Positions 1 through 9,638 are shown, counted from the stretch's first letter. The stretch is 64,000 bases of DNA from DASSUW01 sp963730535 (GCA_963730535.1 CAVSRU010000002.1:124001-188000); one strand, 5' to 3'. The notes: a model not told the origin generated them from the sequence alone. Translations and numbers: made by a program.

Positions 1-989
1 ACGGCATCCGGGTCGACGCCGTCGCGTCGATGCTCTACCTCGACTACTCGCGCGAGGAGGGCGAGTGGGTGCCGAACGAGTACGGCGGCAACGAGGACCT
101 CGACGCCGTCGGCTTCCTCAAGGAGCTCAACGAGGTCGTCTACGCCCGCGAGCCGGGAGCGATCTCCGCGGCCGAGGAGTCGACCGCGTGGCCGGGCGTC
201 TCGCGCCCCACGTACCTCGGCGGCCTCGGCTTCGGCTTCAAGTGGAACATGGGCTGGATGCACGACACGCTGGCGTACTTCCAGCAGGACCCCGTGTACC
301 GCCGCTGGCATCACCACGAGCTGACGTTCAGCCTGGTCTACGCGTTCACGGAGAACTTCATCCTGCCGCTCTCCCACGACGAGGTCGTCCACGGCAAGGG
401 CTCGCTGATCAGCAAGATGCCGGGCGACAAGTGGCAGAAGCTCGCCAACCTGCGCTCGCTCTACGCGTTCATGTGGGCGCACCCCGGCAAGAAGCTGCTG
501 TTCATGGGCTGCGAGCTCGCTCAGGAGGCGGAATGGAGCGAGGAGCGCTCGCTCGACTGGCACCTGCTCGAGGATCCCCAGCACGCGGGCGTGCAGTCGC
601 TGGTGCGCGACCTCAACCACGCCTATCGCGCCGAGCCGGCGCTGTGGGAGCTCGACTTCGACGGCACGGGCTTCTGGTGGGTCGAGGCCAACGACGCCGA
701 CTCGAACGTGTTCGCGTTCGCCCGCCGCTCGAAGGACTCCGAGCGCGTGATCGTCTACGTCTCCAACCTGTCGCCGATGCCGCGCGAGAGCTACCGGCTG
801 GGGCTGCCGCGCGCCGGCCGCTGGCGCGAGGTGGTGAACACCGACTCGGGCTTCTACGGCGGCTCGGACGTCGGCAACCTCGGCGGGATCGAGGCCGGCC
901 CGCTCGGATGGATGAACCAGCCGTTCTCGGCCGAGCTGAGGCTGCCGCCGCTCGGCACGCTGTGGCTCGTCCCTGAAGACCAGGACTAG
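1..989 (+). CDS. glgB: 1,4-alpha-glucan branching enzyme, C-terminal part (5' end outside window)
   Basis: Cytoplasmic GH13 enzyme that makes alpha-1,6 branches in glycogen by moving short alpha-1,4 chains. The frame is open from base 3, and the first visible residues are the GH13 region II strand GIRVDAVASMLYLDYSR containing the catalytic Asp. The catalytic Glu follows in ISAAEEST, and the region IV motif LSHDEVVHGKGS (His-Asp) comes after it. An all-beta C-terminal domain ends at TAG 987-989. About 330 of a usual 620-730 residues are present, so the N-terminal CBM48 domain and half the barrel lie upstream. The next gene starts one base after the stop, so this is the promoter-proximal visible member of a glgB-treZ-glgX-treY operon. 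Identification is secure. Confidence 0.96.
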   Translation, partial: GIRVDAVASMLYLDYSREEGEWVPNEYGGNEDLDAVGFLKELNEVVYAREPGAISAAEESTAWPGVSRPTYLGGLGFGFKWNMGWMHDTLAYFQQDPVYRRWHHHELTFSLVYAFTENFILPLSHDEVVHGKGSLISKMPGDKWQKLANLRSLYAFMWAHPGKKLLFMGCELAQEAEWSEERSLDWHLLEDPQHAGVQSLVRDLNHAYRAEPALWELDFDGTGFWWVEANDADSNVFAFARRSKDSERVIVYVSNLSPMPRESYRLGLPRAGRWREVVNTDSGFYGGSDVGNLGGIEAGPLGWMNQPFSAELRLPPLGTLWLVPEDQD

Positions 990-990
990 C

Positions 991-2715
991 TTGCATCCCG
1001 ATCCGCTGCCGTTTGAGCGCCCCCTCGGCGCCCATCCGCTGCCGGACGGCCGCGCGGAGTTCCGCGTCTGGGCCCTGCATCCGGACGAGGTGAGGCTGCG
1101 CGTGGACGGGCAGGAGCACGCGATGGAGGACGCGGGATTCGGCGTCTACGAGGCGGTCGTGGACGCCGGCCCGGGGGCCGACTACGCGTTCGTGCTCGAC
1201 GGCGCGGAGCTGCCGGATCCGGCCAGCCGCTGGCAGCCGGAGGGCATCCGCGGCCCGTCGCGGCTGCTCGACGCCGGCGCGTTCGAGTGGACCGACGGCG
1301 AGTGGGTGCCGCCCGCCGTCGGAGACCTCGTGCTCTACGAGCTGCACGTCGGCACCTTCACGGCCGAGGGCACGTTCGAGGCCGTCATCCCGTACCTGCG
1401 CGAGCTGCGGGAGCTGGGGATCACCGCGATCGAGCTGATGCCGGTCGGTGAGTTCCCCGGCCGCCACGGCTGGGGCTACGACGGCGTCTACCTGTCGGCC
1501 GCGCAGTCCTCCTACGGCGGCCCGCTCGGCCTCCAGAAGCTGGTCGACGCCGCCCACCGGGAGGGGCTCGCCGTGCTGCTCGACGTCGTCTACAACCACG
1601 TCGGCGCCTCCGGCACGCCGGCGCTGACCGCGTACGGCCCGTACTTCACGTCGCACTACGAGACCCCCTGGGGCGACGCGATCAACTTCGACGACGCCTA
1701 CTCCGGCGCCGTGCGCGAGTGGGTGCTCCAGAGCGCCGAGCAGTGGGTCCGCGACTTCCACCTCGACGGCCTGCGGCTCGACGCTGTCCACGCGATCAAG
1801 GACGGCGGCCCCGAGCACCTGGTGGCGGCGATCGCGCGCCGCACCGAGCCCGCCTTCGTGATCGCCGAGTCCGGCCTCAACGACCCGCAGGTGGTGCGCG
1901 ACGCGATGCGCGGCGGCTGGGGCTGCGACGCGGCCTGGGCCGACGACTTCCACCACGCCCTGCGGGTGCTCCTCACCGGCGACCGCGAGGGCTACTACGC
2001 CGAGTTCGGCGCCGTCGCCGACCTCGCCAAGGCGTTCCGCCGCCCGCACGTGCACGACGGCACGTACTCGACCTTCCGCCACCGCCGCTTCGGCGCCAAG
2101 GCCGACGACGTGCCGCCCGAGCGCTTCGTCGTGTTCTCCGCCAACCACGACCAGGTCGGCAACCGGGCGTTCGGCGATCGGCTGCCGGTCGAGGCCCGCC
2201 CGCTGGCGGCGTTCTGCACGCTGCTGTCGCCGTTCACGCCGATGCTCTTCCAGGGCGAGGAGCACGGCGATGACGCGCCGTTCCAGTTCTTCTCCGACCA
2301 CATCGACGAGTCGATCGCCGCCGCCACGCGCGAGGGGCGCCGGCGCGAGTTCGCCGCCTTCGCCGAGTTCAGCGGCCGCGAGGTGCCCGATCCGCAGGAC
2401 CCGGCGACCTTCGAGGCGTCCAAGCTCACCCGCACCGGCGAGCCGGCCGGCCTGCGCGACCTCTACGCCGAGCTCCTGCGCGCCCGCGGCGACCTGCCGC
2501 CGGGGGACACCGACAGCGTCGAGCACGACGAGCACGCCGGCTGGCTGCGCGTGCGGCGCGGCCAGTACCTGCTCGTCGCCAGCTTCTCGACCCGAGACTC
2601 GCACGTTCCCGTCGACGGCACGGGCGAGGTCGTCGTGGCCACGCACCACGTCACGCTGGAGCCCGGTTATGTGAGGCTTCCCCCGCTATCCGGGGCGCTC
2701 ATCCGGCTAACGTGA
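991..2715 (+). CDS. treZ: Malto-oligosyltrehalose trehalohydrolase
   Basis: Releases trehalose from maltooligosyltrehalose, the second step of the TreY-TreZ route from glycogen to trehalose. The 574-residue length is normal for the family. An N-terminal CBM48-like domain (about 1-95) is followed by a GH13 barrel with VLYELHVGTF, LLDVVYNHVG, DGLRLDAVHAI (nucleophile Asp), VIAESGLND (acid/base Glu) and FSANHDQVGNRA. The sequence PFTPMLFQGEEHGD is typical of TreZ. The start is TTG 991, two bases after the glgB stop; a TTG start is acceptable here because the coding match begins at once. The 3' end overlaps the glgX start by four bases, which points to translational coupling. Confidence 0.95.
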   Translation: MHPDPLPFERPLGAHPLPDGRAEFRVWALHPDEVRLRVDGQEHAMEDAGFGVYEAVVDAGPGADYAFVLDGAELPDPASRWQPEGIRGPSRLLDAGAFEWTDGEWVPPAVGDLVLYELHVGTFTAEGTFEAVIPYLRELRELGITAIELMPVGEFPGRHGWGYDGVYLSAAQSSYGGPLGLQKLVDAAHREGLAVLLDVVYNHVGASGTPALTAYGPYFTSHYETPWGDAINFDDAYSGAVREWVLQSAEQWVRDFHLDGLRLDAVHAIKDGGPEHLVAAIARRTEPAFVIAESGLNDPQVVRDAMRGGWGCDAAWADDFHHALRVLLTGDREGYYAEFGAVADLAKAFRRPHVHDGTYSTFRHRRFGAKADDVPPERFVVFSANHDQVGNRAFGDRLPVEARPLAAFCTLLSPFTPMLFQGEEHGDDAPFQFFSDHIDESIAAATREGRRREFAAFAEFSGREVPDPQDPATFEASKLTRTGEPAGLRDLYAELLRARGDLPPGDTDSVEHDEHAGWLRVRRGQYLLVASFSTRDSHVPVDGTGEVVVATHHVTLEPGYVRLPPLSGALIRLT

Positions 2716-4838
2716 CCGCGGTGAGAGACCTCTGGCCGGGCCGGCCGTTCCCCCTGGGCGCGACCTGGGACGGGCAGGGCACCAACTTCTCGCTGTTCTC
2801 AGAGCACGCCGAGCGCGTCGAGCTGTGCCTGTTCGACGACGAGGACGTCGAGGAGCGGATCGAGGTCGGCGAGCGCACCGCGTTCAACTGGCACATCTAC
2901 CTGCCGGGCGTCGGCCCCGGACAGCGCTACGGCTACCGGGTCCACGGCCCGTACGACCCGCTCACCGGGCACCGCTTCAACCCGCACAAGCTGCTGATCG
3001 ACCCGTACGCGAAGTCGATCGAGGGCAAGGTCCGCTGGAAGCGCGGCAACGTCCTCCCGTACGTGTCCGACCCCGAGCAGGGCGACGACGCCGACCTCGT
3101 GATGGACACCACCGACGACGCGCTGGCGATCCCCAAGAGCGTGGTCGTCAACGACCGCTTCGACTGGGAGGACGATCGCCGGCCGAACACGCCGATGGAC
3201 CAGACGGTGATCTACGAGACCCACGTCAAGGGCTTCACGATGCGCCATCCCGGCGTGCGCGAGGATCTGCGCGGGACCTACGCCGGGCTCGCCGCCGAGG
3301 CGGCGATCGAGCACCTCCAGTCGCTCGGGGTCACCGCGGTCGAGCTGCTGCCGATCCACCACATCGCCGACGAGTCGTTCCTCGCCGAGCGCGGGTTGAC
3401 CAACTACTGGGGCTACTCGACGATCGGCTTCTTCGCTCCCCACTCGGGCTACGCGGCGACCGGCATCCGCGGCCAGGAGGTGCGCGAGTTCAAGGGCATG
3501 GTCAAGGCCCTGCACCGCGCGGGCATCGAGGTGATCCTCGACGTCGTCTACAACCACACGGCCGAGGGCAACCACCTCGGCCCGATGCTCTCGTTCAAGG
3601 GCGTCGACAACGTGAGCTACTACCGGCTCATGCCCGACGACCCGCACTACTACATGGACTTCACGGGCACGGGCAACTCGCTCAACGTGATGCACCCGAG
3701 CGTCCTGCGGCTGATCATGGACTCGCTGCGCTACTGGGTCGCCGAGTGCCACGTCGACGGCTTCCGCTTCGACCTCGCGAGCGCCCTCGCCCGCGAGCTG
3801 TACGACGTCGACCGCCTGGCGAGCTTCTTCGACGTCATCCACCAGGACCCGATCCTCTCCCAGGTCAAGCTGATCGCCGAGCCGTGGGACGTCGGCCCCG
3901 GCGGCTACCAGGTCGGCAACTTCCCGGTCCTGTGGTCGGAGTGGAACGGCATGTACCGCGACGTGGTGCGCGACTTCTGGCGGGGGCAGGCCGGCGTGTC
4001 CCAGCTCGCGTCGCGCTTCACGGGCTCGAGCGACCTCTACGAGTCCGACGGCCGCCACCCTTCCGCGTCGGTCAACTTCATCACCGCCCACGACGGGTTC
4101 ACGCTCAACGACCTCGTCTCCTACAACGACAAGCACAACGAGGCGAACCTCGAGGGCAACCGCGACGGCACCGACGACAACCGCTCCTGGAACATGGGCG
4201 CCGAGGGGGAGAGCGACGACCCGGCGATCATCGCCGCGCGCGACCGCCAGCGGCGCAACTTCCTCGCCACGCTGATCCTGTCCCAGGGCACGCCGATGCT
4301 GCTGGGCGGCGACGAGATGGCCCGCACCCAGGGCGGCACCAACAACGCCTGGTGCCAGGACAACGAGATCTCGTGGTTCGACTGGGACTTGAGCGAGGCC
4401 GGCAGCGAGCTGCTCGAGTTCACCCGCCGCCTGATCGCGCTGCGGCGCGAGCATCCGGTGTTCCGGCGCCGGCAGTTCCTGCACGGCACCGAGAAGGAGG
4501 GCTCGGGCCTGCCCGACGCCTGGTGGTTCCGGCCCGACGGGCGGCGGATGACCAAGCGCGACTGGGAGGACTCCCACGTGGTCGGCATGTTCCTCAACGG
4601 CGAGGAGATCGCGGCGCCGGACGCGCAGGGTCAGCGGGTGGTCGACGACTCGTTCCTGCTGCTCTTCAACGGCAGCCACGAGGACGTCGAGTTCAAGCTC
4701 CCGCCGAGCCGCTTCGGGCGCCGGTGGATGGTCGAGCTGCGCACCGAGGACGGCTCGTTCCACGACGGGACGACGAGCGCGGGAGAGGTCGTCACCGTGC
4801 CCGAGCTGTCGCTGGTCCTGCTCCGCCGCGAGAACTGA
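2712..4838 (+). CDS. glgX: Glycogen debranching enzyme (isoamylase type)
   Basis: Hydrolyses alpha-1,6 branch points in glycogen or limit dextrin, supplying linear maltodextrins to TreY. The 708 residues are full length. The order is an N-terminal CBM48 domain (WDGQGTNFSLFSEHAERVEL), then a GH13 barrel with VIYETHVKGFT, ILDVVYNHTAEGN, DGFRFDLASAL (nucleophile), LIAEPWDVGPGG (acid/base) and FITAHDGFTLNDLV, ending in LLGGDEMARTQGG, a hallmark of GlgX/isoamylase. The start is GTG 2712 inside the end of treZ (four-base overlap). treY begins one base after the stop. It probably belongs to one transcript with its neighbours. Confidence 0.96.
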   Translation: MTAVRDLWPGRPFPLGATWDGQGTNFSLFSEHAERVELCLFDDEDVEERIEVGERTAFNWHIYLPGVGPGQRYGYRVHGPYDPLTGHRFNPHKLLIDPYAKSIEGKVRWKRGNVLPYVSDPEQGDDADLVMDTTDDALAIPKSVVVNDRFDWEDDRRPNTPMDQTVIYETHVKGFTMRHPGVREDLRGTYAGLAAEAAIEHLQSLGVTAVELLPIHHIADESFLAERGLTNYWGYSTIGFFAPHSGYAATGIRGQEVREFKGMVKALHRAGIEVILDVVYNHTAEGNHLGPMLSFKGVDNVSYYRLMPDDPHYYMDFTGTGNSLNVMHPSVLRLIMDSLRYWVAECHVDGFRFDLASALARELYDVDRLASFFDVIHQDPILSQVKLIAEPWDVGPGGYQVGNFPVLWSEWNGMYRDVVRDFWRGQAGVSQLASRFTGSSDLYESDGRHPSASVNFITAHDGFTLNDLVSYNDKHNEANLEGNRDGTDDNRSWNMGAEGESDDPAIIAARDRQRRNFLATLILSQGTPMLLGGDEMARTQGGTNNAWCQDNEISWFDWDLSEAGSELLEFTRRLIALRREHPVFRRRQFLHGTEKEGSGLPDAWWFRPDGRRMTKRDWEDSHVVGMFLNGEEIAAPDAQGQRVVDDSFLLLFNGSHEDVEFKLPPSRFGRRWMVELRTEDGSFHDGTTSAGEVVTVPELSLVLLRREN

Positions 4839-4839
4839 C

Positions 4840-6855
4840 GTGGCCGCCTTCCGCGCGACCTACCGGCTCCAGCTCGGCGGCGGCTTCGGCTTCGCGCAGG
4901 CGCGCGAGCTGGTGCCGTACCTGCGCGACCTAGGGATCAGCCATCTCTACCTGCCGCCCTCGTTCCAGGCGCGCGAGGGGTCCACGCACGGCTACGACGT
5001 GGTCGATCCCGGGCGCTTCTCGGAGGAGCTCGGCGGCGAGCGGGAGTTCGACGCGCTGGCCGCCGCCGCCCGGCGCGCCGGGCTGGGGCTGATCCTCGAC
5101 GTCGTCCCCAACCACATGGCCACCGACGACGCCAACCGCTACTGGGCCGACCCCGCGCTGCGCACCCGCTTCTTCGACATCGACGACGAGACCGGGCGCC
5201 ACCGCCGCTTCTTCGACATCGACCATCTCGCCGCCGTGCGGCAGGAGGACGAGCACGTGTTCGAGGAGACGCACCGGCTGGCGCTGCGGCTGGTGGGTGA
5301 GGGCGTCATCGACGGGCTGCGCGTCGACCATCCGGACGGGCTCGCCGACCCGGCGGGCTACCTGCGGAGGCTGCGCGACGGCGGTGCCCGGCACGTGTGG
5401 GTGGAGAAGATCCTCGACCCCGGCGAGCGGCTGCGCGACTGGCCGGTCGAGGGCACGGTCGGCTACGAGTTCCTCAACGACGTGGCGGCGCTGTACGTCG
5501 ACCCTGCGGGCGAGGCGGCGCTGACCGAGCTGTGGGCGGAGATCTCCGGCGACCCGCGGGCGTTCGGCGAGGTGGCGCTGGAGGCCAAGCTGGAGCAGAT
5601 CAACGGCCCGTTCGCGCCCGAGGTCGACCGGCTGCGCCGCGAGGCGCCCCGCCACGTCGGCGGGCTCGAGCGCACGCTGGCCTCGCTCCCGGTCTACCGG
5701 ACCTACGTCGAGCCGTGGTCGGGGCGGGTGGAGGACGCCGACCGCGAGGCGATCGCCGAGGCCGGGCTCCCGCAGTCGCTCCAGCGCGTGCTGACGCTCG
5801 CCGAGCGCGGCTGGGACGCGTTCGTCACCCGCTTCCAGCAGACGACGCCGGCGATCATGGCCAAGGGCGTCGAGGACACGGCGTTCTACCGCTACGGGCG
5901 CCTGCTGGCGCTGAACGACGTGGGCGGGGACCCGTCGCGGTTCGGAATCCCCGTCGACGCCTTCCACGCCGGCAACCTCGAGCGCGCGCGGCGCTTCCCG
6001 AACAACCTGCTCGTCACCCAGACCCACGACACCAAGCGCTCGGGCGACGTGCGGGCGCGGATCGGCGCGCTGGCGGGGATTCCCGAGGAGTGGGCGGCCC
6101 ACGTCAGGCGCTGGCTCGAGGCGAGCTCGGCGATCGAGGGGCCGGACGACGTCGAGCGGTACTTCATCTTCCAGACCCTGGTGGGGGCGTGGCCGATCGA
6201 GGTCGAGCGGGTCGAGGCGTACGTCGAGAAGGCGCTGCGGGAAGCAAAGCGCACCACGAGCTGGATCGAGCCCGACACGGCGCACGAGGAGCGGGTGAAG
6301 GCCTTCTGCCGCGCGCTGTACGACCATCGCCCGTTCCTGGCCGACTTCGAGCCGTTCGCGGCCGAGGTCGCGCGGCTCGGCGAACGGGCCACGCTGGGTC
6401 AGCTCCTGCTCAAGCTCACGGTCCCCGGCGTGCCCGACGTCTACCAGGGCGACGAGCTGCTCGCGCTCTCGCTCGTCGACCCCGATAACCGGCGTCCGGT
6501 CGACTGGGCGCGGCGGCGGGAGCTGCTCGACGAAGTGCGCCGCGGGGCGCCGCCCACCGACGAGACGCGCAAGCTGTGGCTGATCGTGCGCGCGCTGACC
6601 CTGCGCGCGCACCGCCCCGGCGCCTTCGAGGGTTCCTACACACCGCTTGAGGCGGGGCCGGATGCCGTGGCGTTCCTGCGCGACGACGCGGTGCTCGTGG
6701 CGGTCCGGCTGCGCGGCGAGGGCGGAAGCGTGGACGTTCCCGCGGGAACGTGGCGCGACGTGCTCGCGGGCGGCGAGCGCCGCCTCGGCGGGCCGACGCC
6801 GCTCGACGAGCTGGTCGACGGCTACGGGCTCGCGCTGCTCGAGCGCGTCTCGTAG
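4840..6855 (+). CDS. treY: Malto-oligosyltrehalose synthase
   Basis: Isomerises the reducing-end alpha-1,4 bond of maltodextrins to an alpha,alpha-1,1 bond, giving the TreZ substrate. The N terminus ATYRLQLGGGFGFAQARELV, the motifs LILDVVPNHMA and DGLRVDHPDGLADP (nucleophile Asp), the acid/base region HVWVEKILDPGE, and QTTPAIMAKGVEDTAFYRY are all characteristic of TreY. At 671 residues it is shorter than many family members (700-800), mainly in the middle, but no catalytic block is missing. The GTG 4840 start sits one base after the glgX stop. The last 34 bases overlap the end of the convergent gene at 6822-7343. Confidence 0.95.
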   Translation: MAAFRATYRLQLGGGFGFAQARELVPYLRDLGISHLYLPPSFQAREGSTHGYDVVDPGRFSEELGGEREFDALAAAARRAGLGLILDVVPNHMATDDANRYWADPALRTRFFDIDDETGRHRRFFDIDHLAAVRQEDEHVFEETHRLALRLVGEGVIDGLRVDHPDGLADPAGYLRRLRDGGARHVWVEKILDPGERLRDWPVEGTVGYEFLNDVAALYVDPAGEAALTELWAEISGDPRAFGEVALEAKLEQINGPFAPEVDRLRREAPRHVGGLERTLASLPVYRTYVEPWSGRVEDADREAIAEAGLPQSLQRVLTLAERGWDAFVTRFQQTTPAIMAKGVEDTAFYRYGRLLALNDVGGDPSRFGIPVDAFHAGNLERARRFPNNLLVTQTHDTKRSGDVRARIGALAGIPEEWAAHVRRWLEASSAIEGPDDVERYFIFQTLVGAWPIEVERVEAYVEKALREAKRTTSWIEPDTAHEERVKAFCRALYDHRPFLADFEPFAAEVARLGERATLGQLLLKLTVPGVPDVYQGDELLALSLVDPDNRRPVDWARRRELLDEVRRGAPPTDETRKLWLIVRALTLRAHRPGAFEGSYTPLEAGPDAVAFLRDDAVLVAVRLRGEGGSVDVPAGTWRDVLAGGERRLGGPTPLDELVDGYGLALLERVS

Positions 6856-7343
6856 GACGCGACGACCGCGCCCGCGGGGATCGTCTCCCCGGCCAGGACC
6901 GTGGCGTGGGCGCCGATGCGGGCGTTGTCGCCGATCCGTACGGCTGCGACGTGCAGCGGCTGGAGGCGCGTGGGGCGCTCGGGATCGTCGAAAGTCGGCG
7001 CCGTGTCGCACACGAGCGCCCACTCGCCGATCGTGCTGCCCGGTCCGACCTCGACGCACTCGCGGGCGACGATCACCGCGCGGGCGCCGAGGCGCGCGCC
7101 TGACCCGAGGCGGACGACGCCCCCGGTCGCCTCGATCCGGGACCCCGCGCCCAGCAGGCAGCCGTCCTCGAGCACCACGCGACCGCCGCGGGCGACCGCG
7201 ACGCGCGCTCCGCGCTCGATCCGGACGTGCCCGCGAACCTCGAGCCGCCCCCGCGCGGCGAGCCACAGCCGTGCGAGGCGCAGGCCGGCCAGCCGGTCGC
7301 GCGGCTCAGGGAGGACGGCGTCCGCGCCGATGGGAGAGGTCAT
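6822..7343 (-). CDS. Left-handed beta-helix (hexapeptide-repeat) protein, acyltransferase-like
   Basis: A 173-residue protein. From about residue 35 to 150 it shows imperfect hexapeptide repeats (VRIERGARVAVARGGRVVLE, GCLLGAGSRIEA, IGDNARIGAHATVLAGETIP, AGAVVASYE), which build the left-handed parallel beta-helix of LpxA/maltose-acetyltransferase-type acyltransferases. No substrate can be assigned. A catalytic His of the xenobiotic acetyltransferase type is not obvious, so it could be a structural carbonic-anhydrase-like trimer or a glycan acetyltransferase. Its 3' end overlaps treY by 34 bp in a tail-to-tail arrangement. The start is ATG 7343. Confidence 0.7.
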   Translation of the reverse strand: MTSPIGADAVLPEPRDRLAGLRLARLWLAARGRLEVRGHVRIERGARVAVARGGRVVLEDGCLLGAGSRIEATGGVVRLGSGARLGARAVIVARECVEVGPGSTIGEWALVCDTAPTFDDPERPTRLQPLHVAAVRIGDNARIGAHATVLAGETIPAGAVVASYETRSSSASP

Positions 7344-7395
7344 CGGCGCCAGGTTAATATTTCGATTCGCGCAGAGCGGGCATACTCATCCACGG

Positions 7396-7557
7396 GTGTT
7401 CCTTACCGCTCTCACCGTGCTGGCAGGAGCCGCACTCGGGGGTGGCATCGCCGTCGACGTGACGGCGATCGTCATCATCGCGGCCATCGCTCTTGCCCTG
7501 CTCGCAGCCGTCAACGGCGTGCGCATGCTCGGCGAGATGTCCGACTCGTTGGATTAG
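7396..7557 (+). CDS. Small membrane protein of unknown function
   Basis: A 53-residue frame from GTG 7396 to TAG 7555. It begins MFLTALTVLAGAALGGGIAV, continues into VTAIVIIAAIALALLAAV and ends GVRMLGEMSDSLD: two hydrophobic segments with a short acidic tail, so probably an inner-membrane peptide. An AT-rich stretch (taatattt, about 7353-7360) lies 35-45 bases upstream and contrasts with the GC-rich surroundings, which suggests a promoter. No clear Shine-Dalgarno sequence precedes the start, so the message may be leaderless or the start misplaced. The stop overlaps the end of the convergent gene at 7554 by four bases. I do not recognise the family. Confidence 0.45.
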   Translation: MFLTALTVLAGAALGGGIAVDVTAIVIIAAIALALLAAVNGVRMLGEMSDSLD

Positions 7558-8288
7558 GCGGCCCGCAGGGCCGGCGCCTCGCCGCGCACCGGGACCCGCA
7601 CGGGTGCCGGGGGTGCGACGACGAGCTCGAGCCCGTGGCGCGCGATGATCATCCGCGCGTCGTCGATGCCGAGCGACCCGAGGCCCTCGAGCAGCAGCGC
7701 TGGGCGTCCGAGCCGTCGATGGAACGAGACGATCGTGGTCGAGCACGGCAGGTGGTGGCGATAGGTCGCGCGCACGGCCGTCTCGTCCGCGTGTCCGATC
7801 ATCACGACGCCCGGGGCGTGGCGGGCCATTGGCACCGTCCCGTAGTGCGCCAGCGCGTCCTCGCCGGTGCGGGAGAGGACGTCGGCGATGAGGACATTGG
7901 AGCGACAGCGCACGCCGGGGGAGATGTGCTGGACCGTGCGGACGCCGCCGTCACGGACGGTCAGGTGGTCGGGCACCCAGCTTGCCGCCGGCCCGCGGAA
8001 GCCGATCGGCCCGAGCGAGTGGAAGTCGTCCATGACCGCGGTGACCGCCTCGGGCGTCAGCTCGCGCGGCAGCCGAGCCCAGTCGAACGCCAGGTGCATC
8101 CGCGACAGGTCGCTCGTCACGCTCCCCACCGGCGAGAGCCGGCGGCCCTGGAGGCGGATCGCGAGCGCGTAGCAGTTGGCAAAGCCGTAGAAGAGGGCGG
8201 CGCCCCGGGCCGTGGCAGTGGCGGCGAAGCGGCGGTCGGAGGCGTTCGCGAGACTGAGGATGCGGGTCACACCGGTAGCGTCTCGCAC
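7554..8288 (-). CDS. Hypothetical protein
   Basis: A 244-residue soluble protein that I do not recognise. It starts MRDATGVTRILSLANASDRR and contains ARGAALFYGFANCYALAIRL, VMDDFHSLGPIGFRGPAASW and PGVVMIGHADETAVRATYRH. Composition and codon use match the genome, and no signal peptide or membrane segment is visible. The repeated Gly/His/Asp positions could be enzymatic, but no family motif stands out. It is transcribed away from the secreted propeller gene at 8396, with about 107 bp of shared upstream DNA. Real gene: likely; function: unknown. Confidence 0.6.
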   Translation of the reverse strand: MRDATGVTRILSLANASDRRFAATATARGAALFYGFANCYALAIRLQGRRLSPVGSVTSDLSRMHLAFDWARLPRELTPEAVTAVMDDFHSLGPIGFRGPAASWVPDHLTVRDGGVRTVQHISPGVRCRSNVLIADVLSRTGEDALAHYGTVPMARHAPGVVMIGHADETAVRATYRHHLPCSTTIVSFHRRLGRPALLLEGLGSLGIDDARMIIARHGLELVVAPPAPVRVPVRGEAPALRAA

Positions 8289-8395
8289 ACCGGTTGGGAA
8301 AAGTTTGGAGACGGCTTGGGGATCAAGACCATCCGCCGACCCGGCCGCGACGATCGGCCGAAGCGCGCGCTGGGCGGCGCCCGCACACTCGCCGG

Positions 8396-9637
8396 ATGCG
8401 TCTCCTCCCCGCCCTCATCGCCTTCGTCGCGCTCGCCGTCCCGGCCGCCGCGAGCGCCGACTCGATCGTCTACACCAAGGGCACCGACGTCTGGCTCGCC
8501 AAGCCGGACGGGTCGAGCGCCCGCCCCGTGACGTCGGGCGGCGGGTACCTCTCGCCGACCCAGGCCGACGACGGGACGATCCTCGCCCAGCGCGGTACGC
8601 GCTTCGTGCGGATGACGCGCTCCGGGCGTCCGCTCGCCACTTTCGGCTCCGTGCTGACCGGGATCCCGGCGAACGTGAACGCGGCCGGGCCCTTCGACCC
8701 CGTGCTCTCCCCCGACGGCACGAAGCTCGCCTACTGGATCGGGATGTACAGCTCGTGGACCGACTACGCGCACAGGATCGAGTGGACGCGGACCGGCTCG
8801 GTGACGATCTGGCAGGACGCCCACGACGGGCGCTACCTGGGCGCCACGCACTACTACGAGGAGCCGTCGTGGCTGCCCGACTCCAGCGGCGCGCTCCTGT
8901 TCGAGGAGACGAACGGGCTGACCGCGCAGGTCGTGGCCGCCGGCGTCGGCGAGAGCCACAACGACGTCCAGCAGTGGTTCCGCGACTCCCAGACCAAGCC
9001 GGCGAGCGAGGAGTACCCCAAGCCGATCGGCACGGGCGAGATCTCCCGCGGCATGGACCGCCTCGCCGTCCTGCGCGCCGGCACGCATCTCGGCAACGGC
9101 GGGTTGTCGCAGGGCAAGGGCAACACGATCGCGCTCTACGGCGTCAAGCTGCCCGGGCTGCCGACGATGGAGTGCGTGATCTCGGGCGCCGTCGGGGGCG
9201 AGTTCGGGCGCCCGTCGTGGTCGCCCGACGGGCGGTCGCTCGCCTGGGCCGAGGGCGACGGGATCTGGGCCGGGCAGATCGGCCGCGACTGCTCGGGGAG
9301 CCCGAAGCTGCGCATCCCGGGCGGCCGCGATCCGGACTGGGGCCCCGCTCCCGTCAGCGGCGGCGCCTCCGGGCACGCCGTCCGCGTCCCGCGCTCGATC
9401 GACCGGAGCGCCCTGATGCGCCGCGGCCTGCGCGTGAGCGTGAGCTGCCCGACGGCCTGCCGCGTGTCGGCCGTGGCCAAGGCTCGTGGCCGGATGCTCG
9501 CGCGGGCGGCGAAGCGGATCGCCGGCGGCAACGGCGTCCTCGTGCTGCGCCCGAAGCGGCAGGTCGGCTCGGCGGTGTCGGTCCGCGTGAAGGTGCGGCC
9601 CGGCGGGCGGTACGTGCGGACCGTCCGACTGTCGTGA
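8396..9637 (+). CDS. Secreted TolB/WD40-like beta-propeller protein
   Basis: A 413-residue exported protein. ATG 8396 is chosen because it starts an obvious signal peptide (MRLLPALIAFVALAVPAAAS, cut near ASA-DS); the frame is open further upstream but that part is not signal-like. The body carries repeated WD40/TolB-like blades: FDPVLSPDGTKLAYWIG, PSWLPDSSGALLFEE, PSWSPDGRSLAWAEGDGI and DPDWGPAPVS. The C-terminal 90 residues (RRGLRVSVSCPTACRVSAVA onward) resemble the beta-sandwich tail common in secreted Solirubrobacterales proteins. It probably acts outside the cell as a binding scaffold. The stop lies one base from the convergent 9639-10547 gene. Confidence 0.7.
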   Translation: MRLLPALIAFVALAVPAAASADSIVYTKGTDVWLAKPDGSSARPVTSGGGYLSPTQADDGTILAQRGTRFVRMTRSGRPLATFGSVLTGIPANVNAAGPFDPVLSPDGTKLAYWIGMYSSWTDYAHRIEWTRTGSVTIWQDAHDGRYLGATHYYEEPSWLPDSSGALLFEETNGLTAQVVAAGVGESHNDVQQWFRDSQTKPASEEYPKPIGTGEISRGMDRLAVLRAGTHLGNGGLSQGKGNTIALYGVKLPGLPTMECVISGAVGGEFGRPSWSPDGRSLAWAEGDGIWAGQIGRDCSGSPKLRIPGGRDPDWGPAPVSGGASGHAVRVPRSIDRSALMRRGLRVSVSCPTACRVSAVAKARGRMLARAAKRIAGGNGVLVLRPKRQVGSAVSVRVKVRPGGRYVRTVRLS

Positions 9638-9638
9638 G

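Noticed and set aside
613..2649. Very long minus-strand frame opposite treZ (and similar ones opposite glgX, treY, the helicase and others)
   Set aside because: Mirror frames of GC-rich genes: low-complexity Arg/Val/Ala/Glu composition and no family motif, while the plus strand carries complete enzymes.
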